Assembly (NCBI GenBank): GCA_003117195.1
Contig: BDSI01000090.1
Location: 248,001 to 312,000, forward strand
Length of the DNA: 64,000 nucleotides
Origin: Eudorina sp. 2006-703-Eu-15
Taxonomy: Eukaryota; Chlorophyta; Chlorophyceae; Chlamydomonadales; Volvocaceae
Direction: 5' to 3'
Both the position numbers and the translations under genes were made by a program. Under the pieces are notes generated by a model that was given only the letters and a program-made list of their open reading frames with translations, did no database searches and was not told the origin of the DNA. Numbering within the stretch: the stretch's first letter is position 1; each line of letters starts with the position of its first letter. Below are positions 11,426-22,744 of the stretch, one piece after another.

Positions 11426-13922
11426 GGGGCGGCGGCGAGGGAGAGAGGGGTCAGTGGTTGCTGAGCCGGAGCGCGAGGCCGTGCTCTGGGTTTCGGGGTT
11501 GAGGTTTTGGGTTTTGGGTTTTGATCCGGAGCTGCCCGTGAACCTTTGGGAGAGGTGAGGACGAGTCGCGGCGCGGCCGCTGCGGTGACAGTCTCGAAGG
11601 GCAGCCGTCCTGACCGCCGTGCGGCGGAGGTGCTGTCACATGACCTCCGGAGTTGAGAGCTGACACCACTGGTGACACACGAGTTGTCGCGCTAGGTGGA
11701 CGACGCAGGGACGCGGCGGACGGGCGATTGTGGGGACGTGAACCGGAAAAGCCGCAGGCCAGCACGCAGAGGGATCTGCTTACACGGCACTGCCCTAAAA
11801 GTACGGCCTTAAGGCACTTCCTTAAAAGTAAGCGTGAAGAGACTGTGAAGGACCCCCGCGATGACGGCGCCGTGCAGCGCGCCAGTGAAGACGTGCTGCT
11901 GTCACACCCGCTTACAAGTTGCCGAGTCAGACGCTCGTTGCTCGACGACCGCTCTCCGCTCTCTACACGCAAAGCTCGGGGTGAGGGGGACGCAAACAGT
12001 CGGGAGTTGATGAGTATTTATCTTTGGCGCTGGCAACTCAAGAAACGCTTTCCTTTCCTTTTATGGCCCCGCTTTTGGTCTCCTTTCCTCATGGTTCGAC
12101 GGTTGTGTTTAGTGAGGAGCGGTCGCGTCCTCGCTGCCTCTCAAGCTCCCGTTCCAATGGAGGGCGGTTCAGGCGGGAGGTACGGTAGGTGGGGGGTCAG
12201 AACAAGAACCGCAGGGGGTGGTTGGCCTGCTGCTGAATCCCAGGCGCATGGCCCTGTGTCATTTGGTGATGGGTGGCGGTTACCACGACACCACCCGTTG
12301 GGCAGGGTGCGCGCTGCCGAGGACACCGGACCCTCCGCGCGAGGGCGGACCTGCGCCCCGGGCCCAGCAACACATGCAAGGGGGGGTGGCACTGGTGGTG
12401 CTCGGGGCGGAATAAGTGACGTTTCGGAGGAGTCGTGCTCCTAGTGGCAATCGGTGATGCTTATGGCGATTGCGAGTAAGGTTTACTCGGGCACAACAAG
12501 TTGACGGTTGATCCCTTTTCGGGGTCCGATGTAACCTTCATTCACCATGCATACAGTTGACATCTACCGTGGGAAGGGCAAAGGACGGCAGGTCGAGGCC
12601 CCTTCACGGCGCCAGTTGTGCGCGTGTCGGTGGGACGATCCCGGCACCCATCCTCAGGCGGGCGGGACCCCGCCCTGTCCTTCCTCGCGTCATGGCGCTG
12701 CGGTATCGATCGTTCCGATGGTGGGTCCATCCCGCTTCTGTCTACCTCTCTGGGTGCGATGCTGCGATCTCCTCTCCTCAGCCCGCTGGCCGGCTCTCCT
12801 CTCCTCCTCTTCCTCCCGGGTCACTGGTCACTGGTCACTGGTCTCGTGTCGAGACGGAGAGAGCGCCCCCCCACCACACACACACGGACGTGTCCACGGC
12901 GGCGGTGGCGGCGGCGGCGGCGGCCATGCCAGGCAACAAACCCGGGAGTGAGCGAGTAGGGGGTAGCTGTCGTCGAGTCGCGTCTTGTGGAGCCGAGTCC
13001 TGTCGTGTCATGTCATCACTGCAGGAGCGTGTCTTTTTGGTGCGGGTGTGGAGACGGGGAATGGGTCGCTAACCGGGAGGGCTGTGCGGTGCGGTGCCTT
13101 GACGTTGACGCACGGACGGAGAGGCCGGCAGCCCCGCATGCCCCAAAGACGGCACAACGCGCCGCACCAACTCTGACGCAGATGTCGTCTCCAGTGGTGC
13201 GATCAGGCGTCCTTTGTGCTGTGGAGCCACCTGCCGGTGTTCCGCGTCCCTGCTTCACGACAGTCTTCACCGCTTGAGGGGCTACCGAACCAGCAGCTGT
13301 AGTGTGTCGTGATTGACTGGACTCACTGTCGTGGCGAGTCAGTCATAATGAGCGCATGCAACTGACGTGCATTTCACCCGTACAACACACCAACGAGCCT
13401 GTTTTGGAACAGTGCTTTATATTTCAACCCGGCTGCATAACAGCCGCGCTGCAAGTAGAAACCATAGGACCATAATATGCGCACAGCAGTGGATCTGTGT
13501 TGCACACCCTGGCGGGAACGGGATAGACGGTTTATACACCGTTACGGTTCATGAGCGAAAGACTCATCGCAAAGGAGCGTCAAGTTGGTCAGGAGCGTCT
13601 GATTTCCTGATGGCAGTCAATTGCCGTTGAGTAAGCAATCGATTCGGCATCGGTGTCGAGCTGCGAATCGGGGCGGTTCCTCAAAACATCACCACGGAAT
13701 GATACATCACAGAGAATGAGCGTGTTTATTATTATGGCATAGCAGAAATTGTAACAGCGTTTTGGACGGTGAACCTGTCGGCTACCGATGATGAATACGC
13801 CATCTTGCGCTCCGACGCATGTGACGGTGTCGATCACCCGCGGTGCTACGGCATATTGCACATGCGCCCAGTGCACCATGCTTCGTCGAGAGGAGGCGGA
13901 TCGCCGACTGCGAGTGTCGGCC
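11426..13922. other. 3' UTR and intergenic region, no gene seen
   Basis: This holds the hydrolase 3' UTR with a TGTAA at 12530, a triple TTTTGGG run near 11505-11522, and (GCG)n-like and CACA runs near 12880-12930. From about 13300 lower-GC sequence leads up to the next gene. No coding exon could be supported on either strand. Confidence 0.5.
12530..12534 (+). terminator. putative poly(A) signal TGTAA
   Basis: This is the first TGTAA after the stop codon of the 13-exon hydrolase, about 1.1 kb downstream. Confidence 0.45.
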
Positions 13923-15512
13923 ATGGCGGGCATCCTGCCACCGTCCTGTGGGAGCCTCCTTGCGCAGACGATGCACCGGGCCAGCGTAGCGCTGCAGCGG
14001 CAGGTCACACAGCGCAGGCTGCTCAACCGGAGGTGTCAGCCGAAAACCGCTCCCCAGGAGCCAGCCATACGAGCTCCAGCCCAACAGCCCGCCGCGACCG
14101 CCCCCGACCCCCACGAATCCCCTTCTCCAACCGACCCAAACCAGCTACTAACAGCCTCAGTCACAGACACAAGCTCAATCTCAAGGCCTGACAGCGCGGC
14201 TGCCGCCGCGACGCCGGCCTCCGGCTCGGACCCCGGCAGCGCAAGCGCCGCCGAGACTGGCGCCGCCGTGGACGTCACCCCCGACGCCGACGCCGCCGCC
14301 CTTACCGGGGCGACACCGCCGCCGCTGCCGCCGCCGGCTGATGCGCGCTCCTCCCCATCTGGGTCGCGTCCCTCAGCGCCAGCCGCACCGCCGTTCGAGT
14401 TCTTGCACGCGGCAGCGAAGGCCCCCGGTCCGGGCGGGGGCAAGGAGTGGACGGTCTTGGCGAAGTTGCTGCGGTTCGTGGGGGAAGCGCGGCAAGAGGT
14501 CCGGAGGCTCAGAGCCCCCAGGATGTCACTCTGCTGGATGTCGCCGGTCCCTGGATCGGCCACGGAAGCCGCCGCGGCGGCCGCCGCAGCCCCGCCCGCG
14601 GCATCATCCAGGACGCTGACCTCCGCGATGACCGCGGAGTCCCGGCGGGACGCGGCGCTGCTGGCCGCGGAGTCCCGGGTGGGTGAGTTTATGGGCAAGG
14701 TAAAGAAGCTGATGGACAGGATAGACATGCCAGCGGCTGTGATGGCGGCGCGGCTGCTGGCGGAGAGGACGCGCGGCGAGGGGCGGGCCAGCGGCGTCGG
14801 TGGCGTCGGCGGCGTCGGCGGCGACGGCGGCGACGGCAGCGACGGCGGCCTGGGAACCCGACGCAACTTAGATCGGGCTAACAGCGACGGCGTGTGCGCG
14901 GTGGTAGCAGCGGCGGCGGCGGCGGCGGCGGTGGCTGCTACCGCAGCGGCGGCGGGCGGCAGGAACCTCTTCGCGGGCGATGTGGAGGTGATGCTGCCGT
15001 GGCCTGGGGGGTTGGGCGGATGGCCAGGGAGGTAGCGAGGGCTCTAGGGTTTCGGGTTTAGGGGATGGGTAGGTATAAGCGGCTGCGCCGATTTTTGGGG
15101 AGTGTTAAGGAAACGTGCAAATACACGAAGATAGCAGGGAATCCAGCAGAGGTCATCGCGCCGCACCGCACCGCACCGCACCTCGTCCCCGAACCGCCCC
15201 GTTGGCCTCTCTCCCCTCCCCCCCACGGCATCCCGCTGAGAGCAGAGGTCCGATGCTGCGGCGGCCGTGGCCAGGAGCCTGGTGGTGCTGCACGTTGAGA
15301 TGGTGGGGGCGGAGCTGGTGGAGGAGGCGCGCCCGGAGGAGGCGAGCGGCGCCGACATCGAGCTGCTGGGGGCCATCATGGCCTTCCCCGCGGAGGCCGC
15401 CCGGCGCGACGGCGCCGTCCTCGTGGATGCGCTGCTGCAGTACCACAACATGCCGTGCAACATGCCGTACGATGAGTTGCTGGCCGTCGCCGACGTCCTG
15501 TCGGATCTGCAG

Positions 15513-15569
<57 letters not shown>

Positions 15570-18500
15570 GTTACATATCTGCCGGGCCGACGCTGGCCGG
15601 GGGCGCTAACCCGCCCCATGCGGGGGACCGCCGAAGCACTCTCCCCCGGATACGGGGGAGAGGGGCGTAAGGGGCCTCTGTCCCCTCGCTCTCAACCAAG
15701 GGCGCGTGCCCGATCCTCAAGGGACTGGGCAGGAGCCCGTCCCGGGCGGTCTGCGCCTCGCAGTCCGCTGTCCAACCTCCTCAAGTCCTTGCAGCACCCA
15801 GGGCGCGTTCCTCAGCCATTCGGAGCCGCGCCCCTGCCCGGTGCGGTCAAACTAGCCTGGTCCCGCGTCCCACCTAATCGTACTAGCTAGGGTTGCACCC
15901 TCCGGCAAGCCTGCCCGCCCTGCTGAGCCAGAGCGAGGCGTCTCGCACACGTCAGGCCTTGCTAGGTCCGGGTATGTGTGTATGTGTGTGTATATGTGTG
16001 TGTATGTGTGTGTATGTGTGTGTGTGTGTGTTTCGAGAGTGTGTGTTTCGAGGGGTAGCCTCGTTGTGGGTGCCTGGGTGGGTGAGTGTGTTGAGGGATT
16101 CGACATTCGCGCTCGTGTATGTGCGGGATATGTGTTGAGGGAGAGATCCCCGTCCGACCCGAAGGAGTGTGTGGAGCGTGGGGGGGGGGCCTACCTGCGG
16201 GCTGTGGGTGACCCCGTACTCCCGTACTGGTGCAGGGGGCAGGGCACAGGGGAGGGGAGGGTCTTGGTGGTATCTAGGGAGGTTGTCCACGAGGGCCGGT
16301 GACTCAGTGTTGTCCTTCGCCAGGGTTGGCTGCGTGTGTTCGATGCTGTCTGTCGTGCGGGGGTCCGTTAGAGTCATTCGGTTAGTGGGTCATTGCAGCC
16401 CGTCGGTGTGTCAGTCGTCGAGTCGGTCCGTCGGCAGGGGGGCGTTAACTCCAGTGAAAACCAGCAGCCGAAGTGCGCGACACAAAGCACTGGGAGGACG
16501 TGTTCGGGTCGGGCGAGGGCCAGGACGTGAGGTCTTTTGTCGTACCGTACGGTAATGTACGGAGGCGCGCCGGGTGAGCTGTCCGAGGGCCGGGGCCCAT
16601 GGGGAGTTAGGGCGGCGGGTCGGGTACGCGTGTGCTGGCAACATCATAAGCGCGTCCAAACCCGTTATGCCCGCCCACAAAAAGCCACAAGAACCCAGCC
16701 CACGTCCGGGCTCACATCCGAATCCGAGCTGCACCCCGAGTCCCGGCCTGCCGCGCTCCGCCACATCCACACCCTCCCGCGTCTGTCTCAGGGCGGCATC
16801 CTCACCCTCGACCGCAACGCCCCGTCGCCCGGCGGCTGGGCGCGATCCGTACCCGACCGTTTCCTCAACCTGGCCGCTGCCGTACGCCTCCGCGACGTCG
16901 CCGCCCGCGTCAGCGGCGAGGTCATCGCGCCGCAGTTCCTCGCCACCGCCCTGGCGCATCTGGGGCCTGCGGCGGCCTCCGCCTCCGCCTCCGCCTCCGA
17001 CGCTGCCGCGGCGGCCACCTCTGGCGCCGCCGACTGCCCCAGGCCTGAGGGAGGGGAGCGGGAGGCGGCGGCGGCGGCGGGCCAATGGCGGGCACCGGCC
17101 GCCCACGCGTGCGGTGTCGTACATTGCAGTACACATATGCGGCGCTTCGCGACCCGTCAGACGGTCCAGGTGCACCTGACACTGCTGGCTGTCTGCGTGG
17201 ACGCGCTGCGGCCGCTGCGGCGGGACTGGATCGTGGCGCAGACGGCGGCGGCGCGGTGCGACCAGCGGGACGCGGCCGCGGCGGCGGCGGCGGGAGCCGC
17301 CGCGGTCGACGCGCAGCGGCAGTACCTGGAGGTCTGGCGGCGGCGCTACGCGGAGCTCGCGGCGCAGATGGTGGCGGAGCTGGAGGCAGCTGTACGGCGG
17401 CGGGAACGCGACCTGGAGGCCCAGCGGAAGCAGCAGCAGCGCGAGCAGCAGCGGCGGAGCGGCAAGGCCACCAAGCAGCAGCAGCAGTCGCAGGCGCCGT
17501 CGTCGACGGCGGCGGCGAAGCAGTCGGCGTCGGCGGATGCGGCGCCTGCGTTGCCGGCAGAGACGCCGTACTCGGACGAGCAGCTTGTGAAGTCGTTGGT
17601 GCGACTGGCGGCCTGCAGGAGCCTGCCGTGTGGGCTGCATCTGCTGGATCCGGATCCGGAACCGCCGCTGTCTACAGCGATGTCGACGACGATAATGACG
17701 ATGATGACGGCGGCGACGACGACGACGACGGCACCGGCAGCTGCGCCGCGACTTCCGCCGCGGACACCGACGTCGGCGGCCAGCGACGCCGCCGCTGCCA
17801 GTGGCGCGTCCGACTGCACCAGCACCAGCACCACCAGCACCACCAGCAGCATCCCCAGCAGCATCCCCAGCAGCAGCTCCAGCAGCTGCAGTACTGCTGA
17901 CGGTGCGACAACACACAGCACTAGTACGGCCCACAGTACGACGGATTGGGACGATGTACCGCACGCGGCTCCCGTCGGTGCACCGGCGGACAGAGGGGTT
18001 CAACCCCTGCGGGGCATGGGGGGTTGCGCGGGCGGCAGCAGGGTGTGCAACCAGAGGCCCGAGGGGGCCGGGGCGGAGCTCATACCGTCGGCAGAGGCGG
18101 GGGGCTGGCAACGGGGGGCTGCGGCTGCGCCGCCGGAGGGTGCTGGAAGGAAGGCGGAGACGGAGGAGGATGCGCTGGTGGATCCTGCCGCCCCATTCCT
18201 GGATCCGGATCTGAACCCGCGGGTGCCCCGGATCCAGCTGGCGAAGGTCCTGCTGGCTGCGTGCCTGGACAGGGTAAGGTCTGAGGTGACCGGCGGAAGG
18301 CGCCCTGCAGGAGAGGGGGCTTCATTCCGGGTGCCTTGCAGGAGGGGCGAGGGGGGGCTTCATGAGGGCGCCCACGTGGCCGCGTGGTCGGTGGGAGGTC
18401 GGGCGGGCGGGCGGGCGGGCGGGCGGGCGGGCGGCCGGTCGGTCGGGCGGGCGGTCGGTCGGTCAGTCGGGCGGTCGGGCGGTCGGTCGGTCGGGCGGGC

Positions 18501-20715
18501 GGGCGGCCGGGCGGGAGGGAGGGAGGGAGGGAGGGAGGTTGTGGGGAATTTGTTTCGGGCTTTTCGGGCATCGCCGCGGGATGAGCAAGCCGCGGCAGGA
18601 GCTCGAGGGGGCGCGAGCGTGACGGGAAGTACTTACCGCATGTGATGGGTTTGATTGATATGGGCTGGGTTGGGTTGATATCAGTTGGGGTGGGGTGGGG
18701 TGGGGTGGGGTGGGGTGGGGTGGGGTGGGGTGGGGTGGGGTGGGGTGGGGTGGGGTGGGGTGGGGTGGGGTGGGGTGGGGTGGGGTGGGGTGGGGTGGGG
18801 TGGGGTGGGGTGGGGTGGGGTGGGGTGGGGTGGGAGGGGATGGGTCACATCGGTTGGGTTGAACTCTACTGGGTTGAGTTGGGTTGGTGTGAAATTGGTC
18901 TGGGTGATTTGGGTCGGGTTGGGTTGGGGTTCAGGATTTAGGGTTCAGGAGTTCTTGAGGGGCTGGAGTAGGTTAGGTTGGATTGGCTTGGGTTGAGGTG
19001 GGTTTGTGCTCACAGGGTCCATAGGGCCGAGGTGCACACAGGAGTTTTCGTCTCATCCCCGCGGTCCCGACTGCGCACCTCCCCTCTGGTGGCGGACCCC
19101 CCCCCCTTCTTCTCTTCCCCCCTTTCTGTGTTTGTGCCCGCCCAACGCCGGAGCTTGCCATATCCTCCTCGCTCCATCTCCGCCTCCGCGCGTCATCGCC
19201 CTCCCTGGGTGGGCCCGTCCCCCCGCCCCGGCAGCGCAGCGTCAACAAGCCTACCCATGTCCTGTACCCCCCTGCCCCCGGCCGCCCGCCCCATTACCAC
19301 CTCGCAGGTGCCCGGTCGCTGGCGGCCGGCCGACCAAGCCCACCTGCAGCTGGGGTTCGCCGCTGCGGCCGCCGCCGCCACCCTGATGGGGGGCCACCGA
19401 CGGTTCGTTCGAGAGCGGCGCATCCCGCGGCGGGAGGCCCGGATGATGTTCGGCCGCGGGCGGCTGGCGGGTGGTATGGCCCAGTTCCCGCTGCTGATCC
19501 TGTTTGAAGAGGCGGGCAAGGAGGCGGGCAAGGAGGCGGGCAGGGAGGCGGGCAGGGAGGCGGGCAAGGAGGCGGCGGAGACGGACCCGAAGCGAAAGGT
19601 TCAGGGGCAGGAAGATCAGGTACGACGCAGCAGAGGGAGGGAGGGATCTGGGGCCAGGCATGCGCGCCCGTCCTTCCCTCCGCGCAGATGCCTGGCACTC
19701 GCGGGGACTTGGGACCGGTTGGCGGGTTGGGTGCCGCACCCCGTGCACCTGCCGTGCGCCGTGTTGCTCCGTTTGACCCTTCGTTTCATGGACGAATGGG
19801 TAACGACACGTGGTACACACTGCCGACATGGATCTTGATCTCACCACCTGATGTCAGAGTGCGTGACCTCTGTTCTGCACCGCCCTCAGTGATTTCAGCA
19901 CCTGTCTACGCCACGCGCGCTGTCTTGGGTTTTCGTCTTCAGTCACCGCTTGCACCATCCGCGACACCGCCGCCCCCCCCCCGCCCGACCTTCATTTTCG
20001 TCCTGTTCCGTTGCCGTGGCCCTGACCGGCGCCCTGGCCGTTGCGCTCGCCCTTCGCGGCTCTGCGCAGGCGCCTGTCCGCCTGTCGATGACCTTCCTCC
20101 CGGGCAACCGGCTTCTGGAGCAGTGGCTGTTGGAGGCGGAGAGGAGGGAGGCCGCTGGGTGGGCGGGCGGGTGGGTGGGGTAGGGTGGGGTGGGGTGCGG
20201 TGGGGGCGGGCTGCGGGCGGGCGGAGGGGTGCTTTGGAAGGCGCGGTGAGTGACCGGCTTTGCAGGCGGGATGGCGGCATGGGGGGCCCGGCGGGCTCCG
20301 AAGACTCCCCGGTGTCCACTCCGGTGGAGCTCATTGGGGGCCCCCTGTGGAGGGTGGCGTAATGGGCTTCCGAGCTCACTGACAGCGGCGCGCGTCACGA
20401 TCCGCCCACCCGTGCCCCTCTCAGCCCCTCCGCCCCATGACTTCAACCCACCTCAGCCCTGCCTGATGCCCCAATGCCGACGCGGCCACGGTATCCCTGA
20501 CGGTCACTGGTTGCGAGCAGGGAAGCACCCGGCGCGCTGCGGCGGCGTGCGGCGGCTGAGGACGGCCCCGCCGACGCCGGCGCGGACCCCGCCGCTGCCG
20601 TGTCCGCCCCCGCTGCCGCCGGCAACGGTCCTCCGGGGGACCGCGGGGTGGGGAGCCCGGGGCTGTCCCGCGACGAGGAGCGCCCGACTGCGACGACGGC
20701 GCCACCTACGGCGAA

Positions 20716-20747
<32 letters not shown>

Positions 20748-22744
20748 CGACGATGACGGGACCGGGACACGCCGGGGAAGCACGGCCGCCACTGATGTCG
20801 CCGCCGCCGACGCAGCCACAGGAGGAGCAGCAGCGGGAGGGCAGCGCGGCCGCGGCGACGGGGCCGGAGGTCGACGACTTGCGGGAGGCCATGAACGCGC
20901 GCTTCAGCAGAGGGCTCCCGTGCCCCGTGAAGGCAGGACACCGGGGAGCGCTGCTGCATGTGGCCGAGACCATCGCGGCGGTGAGGGCTGCGCGACGCGG
21001 CGTGTATGTTTGGGGGTGGTGGTAAGGCGTGTATGTTCGGGGGTGGTGGTAAGGCAGGTTAGGCAGCGCGCGTGGTACGCGGAGGGCGTGGCGGCGCCCC
21101 GCAGATACCCCCCATGTGCGTCAAGAGGCTGTGGAGAGGGGGGGAGGGGGGGTATAGGAAATTAGGGGGGGGTAGTGTGGGGGTTCTTAGGGTTCGCTGG
21201 CTGGGTGCTGGGCGGCTGGCTGATAGGAGTAGGAGCGCGCTGGGCCAAACGCTGGAGTCGAGGGGGTCGTGCAGCAGCACCCCTGACGCGCGTCGGATGC
21301 GGCGTCGGAGGTTTGGGGCCTCATCCCGTCGGAACGAGGGGAGGCGCACGTGGCTGGCCCCCGCGTGGAGGCCGCATGCCCCCTCCGCGACCCCCCGCGG
21401 TCGGTCCCGGTGATCTAGGGTTTGCAGCACCAAGCCGCGGTACGGCAGCTGTCTTCCCTGACCTCATGCAAACACCCAACCGAGGGCACATGCCCCGCGG
21501 TCCGATGCCATCCACGCCGCGCGGACACGCAAACACACAACCGCGTCAGAATACACACACACACGCGCGCGCGCACTGTCCTTGTCACACACATCTTTGC
21601 TAAGCGCACTCACACACACACACATCTTGTTAAACAAACACACACACACACACGCTCGTCGTCTGGTTTGCCTGTCATATTTGCCCTGTTGTGTTGCCAA
21701 TCGTAAGTAAATCGCAGGTTTTGGTAAGTATATGGGCCTGGGCGGTTATGGGTGGGCTTCTCATGAAACACAGACACACACTCGCGAATCACACAGTTTC
21801 TCTTTGCTAAACATCCCCCCCCCCACACACACACACACGGCGGGTTTCATTTCTAAACGCACGACCTATTCCCTCAGGCGCAAGCTGCTGCGCGGCAGCG
21901 CGGCGCGGTGCTGCTCGCGGTGCCGTACCTCCGAAACCAACATGTCAAGATGCTGAGTTTCATTGACAAAGTCGTGCGACGGATCTACTTGACTGAAGAT
22001 TCCTTCGAGGGCCCCGGCGGAGGTGGGGGCGGCGCTGCAACTGGGGCTGCATGTGGAGCAGCGGGCTCGGCTTCCAGTGCATCCAAGGGGGACGATCGGG
22101 ACGATCGGAACCCACGCCGCATGCGCCGCAGCGGCAGCGGCGGCGTAGGACCCGTGTCCCCCGGCAGCGCAAGCGGCACCACACCCGGCGGCGGCGACGT
22201 CCCGGACCATGTTGTCGATTGCAACACGGGCAGCGACGATGACGGCGACGGCGACGGTGACGGCGACGGCGACGGCGACGACTGCCCGGGTGCGGATGGC
22301 GGAGGCGGGTTGCTGGTGATGGGCGGTACCACCTACATCGGGCTCAAGCCCGGCTGGAGGAGGCTGCGGCGTATGGCCATCAGCCGTGTCTTGTGCAACC
22401 TGCTGGCGTTGAAGCCGAGCCAGGCGATGTGGGTGTTTGGCGGCGACGCTCTGCTGGAGGCTGGCGGCGAGGAGGCCGCGGGCAGCGGCGTCCCAGTGCC
22501 AGCACCCCTGGCGGCGGCAGCGGCGCCGGCAGCGGCGGCGGCGGCGACACGTGGGGCGCGACCCGACGGCGCTGCAGACGGCGAGAGTGCGTCAGCGTCC
22601 GGGTGTTCGTCCAAGAGCACGTCGGGTGTGGAGCGGCGGAGCCTGTCGGAGGGCGTGCTGTGCCTCGCTCCGGATACGGCGGTGTCGATGCAGCTTGTGG
22701 AGGTGCCCCGCGGCCTTCTGGGGCTGCCCGAGGAGTGGAAGTGA
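13923..22744 (+). CDS. large organelle-targeted protein of unknown function, 8 exons
   Basis: Predicted exons are 13923-15031, 15248-15512, 16792-18273, 19308-19619, 20070-20158, 20266-20358, 20521-20980 and 21878-22744. Phases agree, giving about 1558 residues. I chose ATG 13923 (GCCATGGCG context). It opens a 45-residue stretch with no acidic residue, rich in Arg/Ser/Gln/Leu, typical of a mitochondrial or plastid presequence. An in-frame ATG at 13788 would add 45 residues. The folded parts look all-helical (for example about 370-458 and 459-520), separated by Ala/Gly/Ser spacers. About 600-720 has a charged, Gln-rich coiled-coil-like segment. Exon 4 encodes an EAGK/EAGR repeat, and exon 8 begins with a well-ordered helix followed by Gly- and Asp-rich linkers. 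I recognise no domain. It is not a clear OPR or PPR protein, because neither repeat signature was found. The exon 6/7 junction is the weakest. Confidence 0.6.
15513..15567. repeat. (TG)n microsatellite
   Basis: TG run that begins at the 5' splice site after exon 2 (CAG|GTGTGCGTGTG), so the donor itself is part of the microsatellite. It abuts the SINE-like repeat at 15568. Confidence 0.95.
15568..15976 (-). repeat. SINE-like interspersed repeat, copy 2
   Basis: Second copy of the element at 4150-4576, in intron 2 of the unknown organelle-protein gene. On the minus strand the A-box match is TGGCTCAGCAG (15930-15920) and the near B box is GTGCAACCC (15898-15890), with the same spacing as copy 1. 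The minus-strand 3' end again runs into (CA)n. On the other side a TGTGTA/TG-rich run (15976-16031) also flanks it. Confidence 0.7.
15976..16031. repeat. TGTGTA/TG microsatellite
   Basis: Irregular TG-rich repeat with TA interruptions, immediately flanking the second SINE-like copy. Confidence 0.9.
18402..18536. repeat. GGGCGGGC / GGTC / GGGA tandem tract
   Basis: Successive short G-rich repeats (CGGG, GGTCGGTC, then GGGAGGGA) shortly after the 5' splice site at 18274, in intron 3 of the unknown organelle-protein gene. Confidence 0.9.
18686..18834. repeat. (GGGGT)n minisatellite, about 30 units
   Basis: An almost perfect run of the 5-mer GGGGT over about 150 bp within intron 3. The transcribed strand would be G-rich RNA with strong quadruplex potential. 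Related degenerate GGGTT sequence continues to about 18990. Confidence 0.95.

Noticed and set aside
11505..11522. TTTTGGG triple repeat as a possible interstitial telomere
   Set aside because: The volvocine telomere unit is TTTTAGGG; these three units lack the A and are too few.
16411..18111. 566-codon open frame on the minus strand
   Set aside because: It lies antisense to exon 3 of the unknown organelle-protein gene. Its Arg-run composition is the mirror of GC-rich sense codons, with no domain and no splice context.
18686..18834. GGGGT array read as a Gly/Val/Trp repeat protein
   Set aside because: A 5-nt unit is open in all three plus-strand frames, so openness carries no coding information; it lies inside an intron of a phase-consistent gene model.
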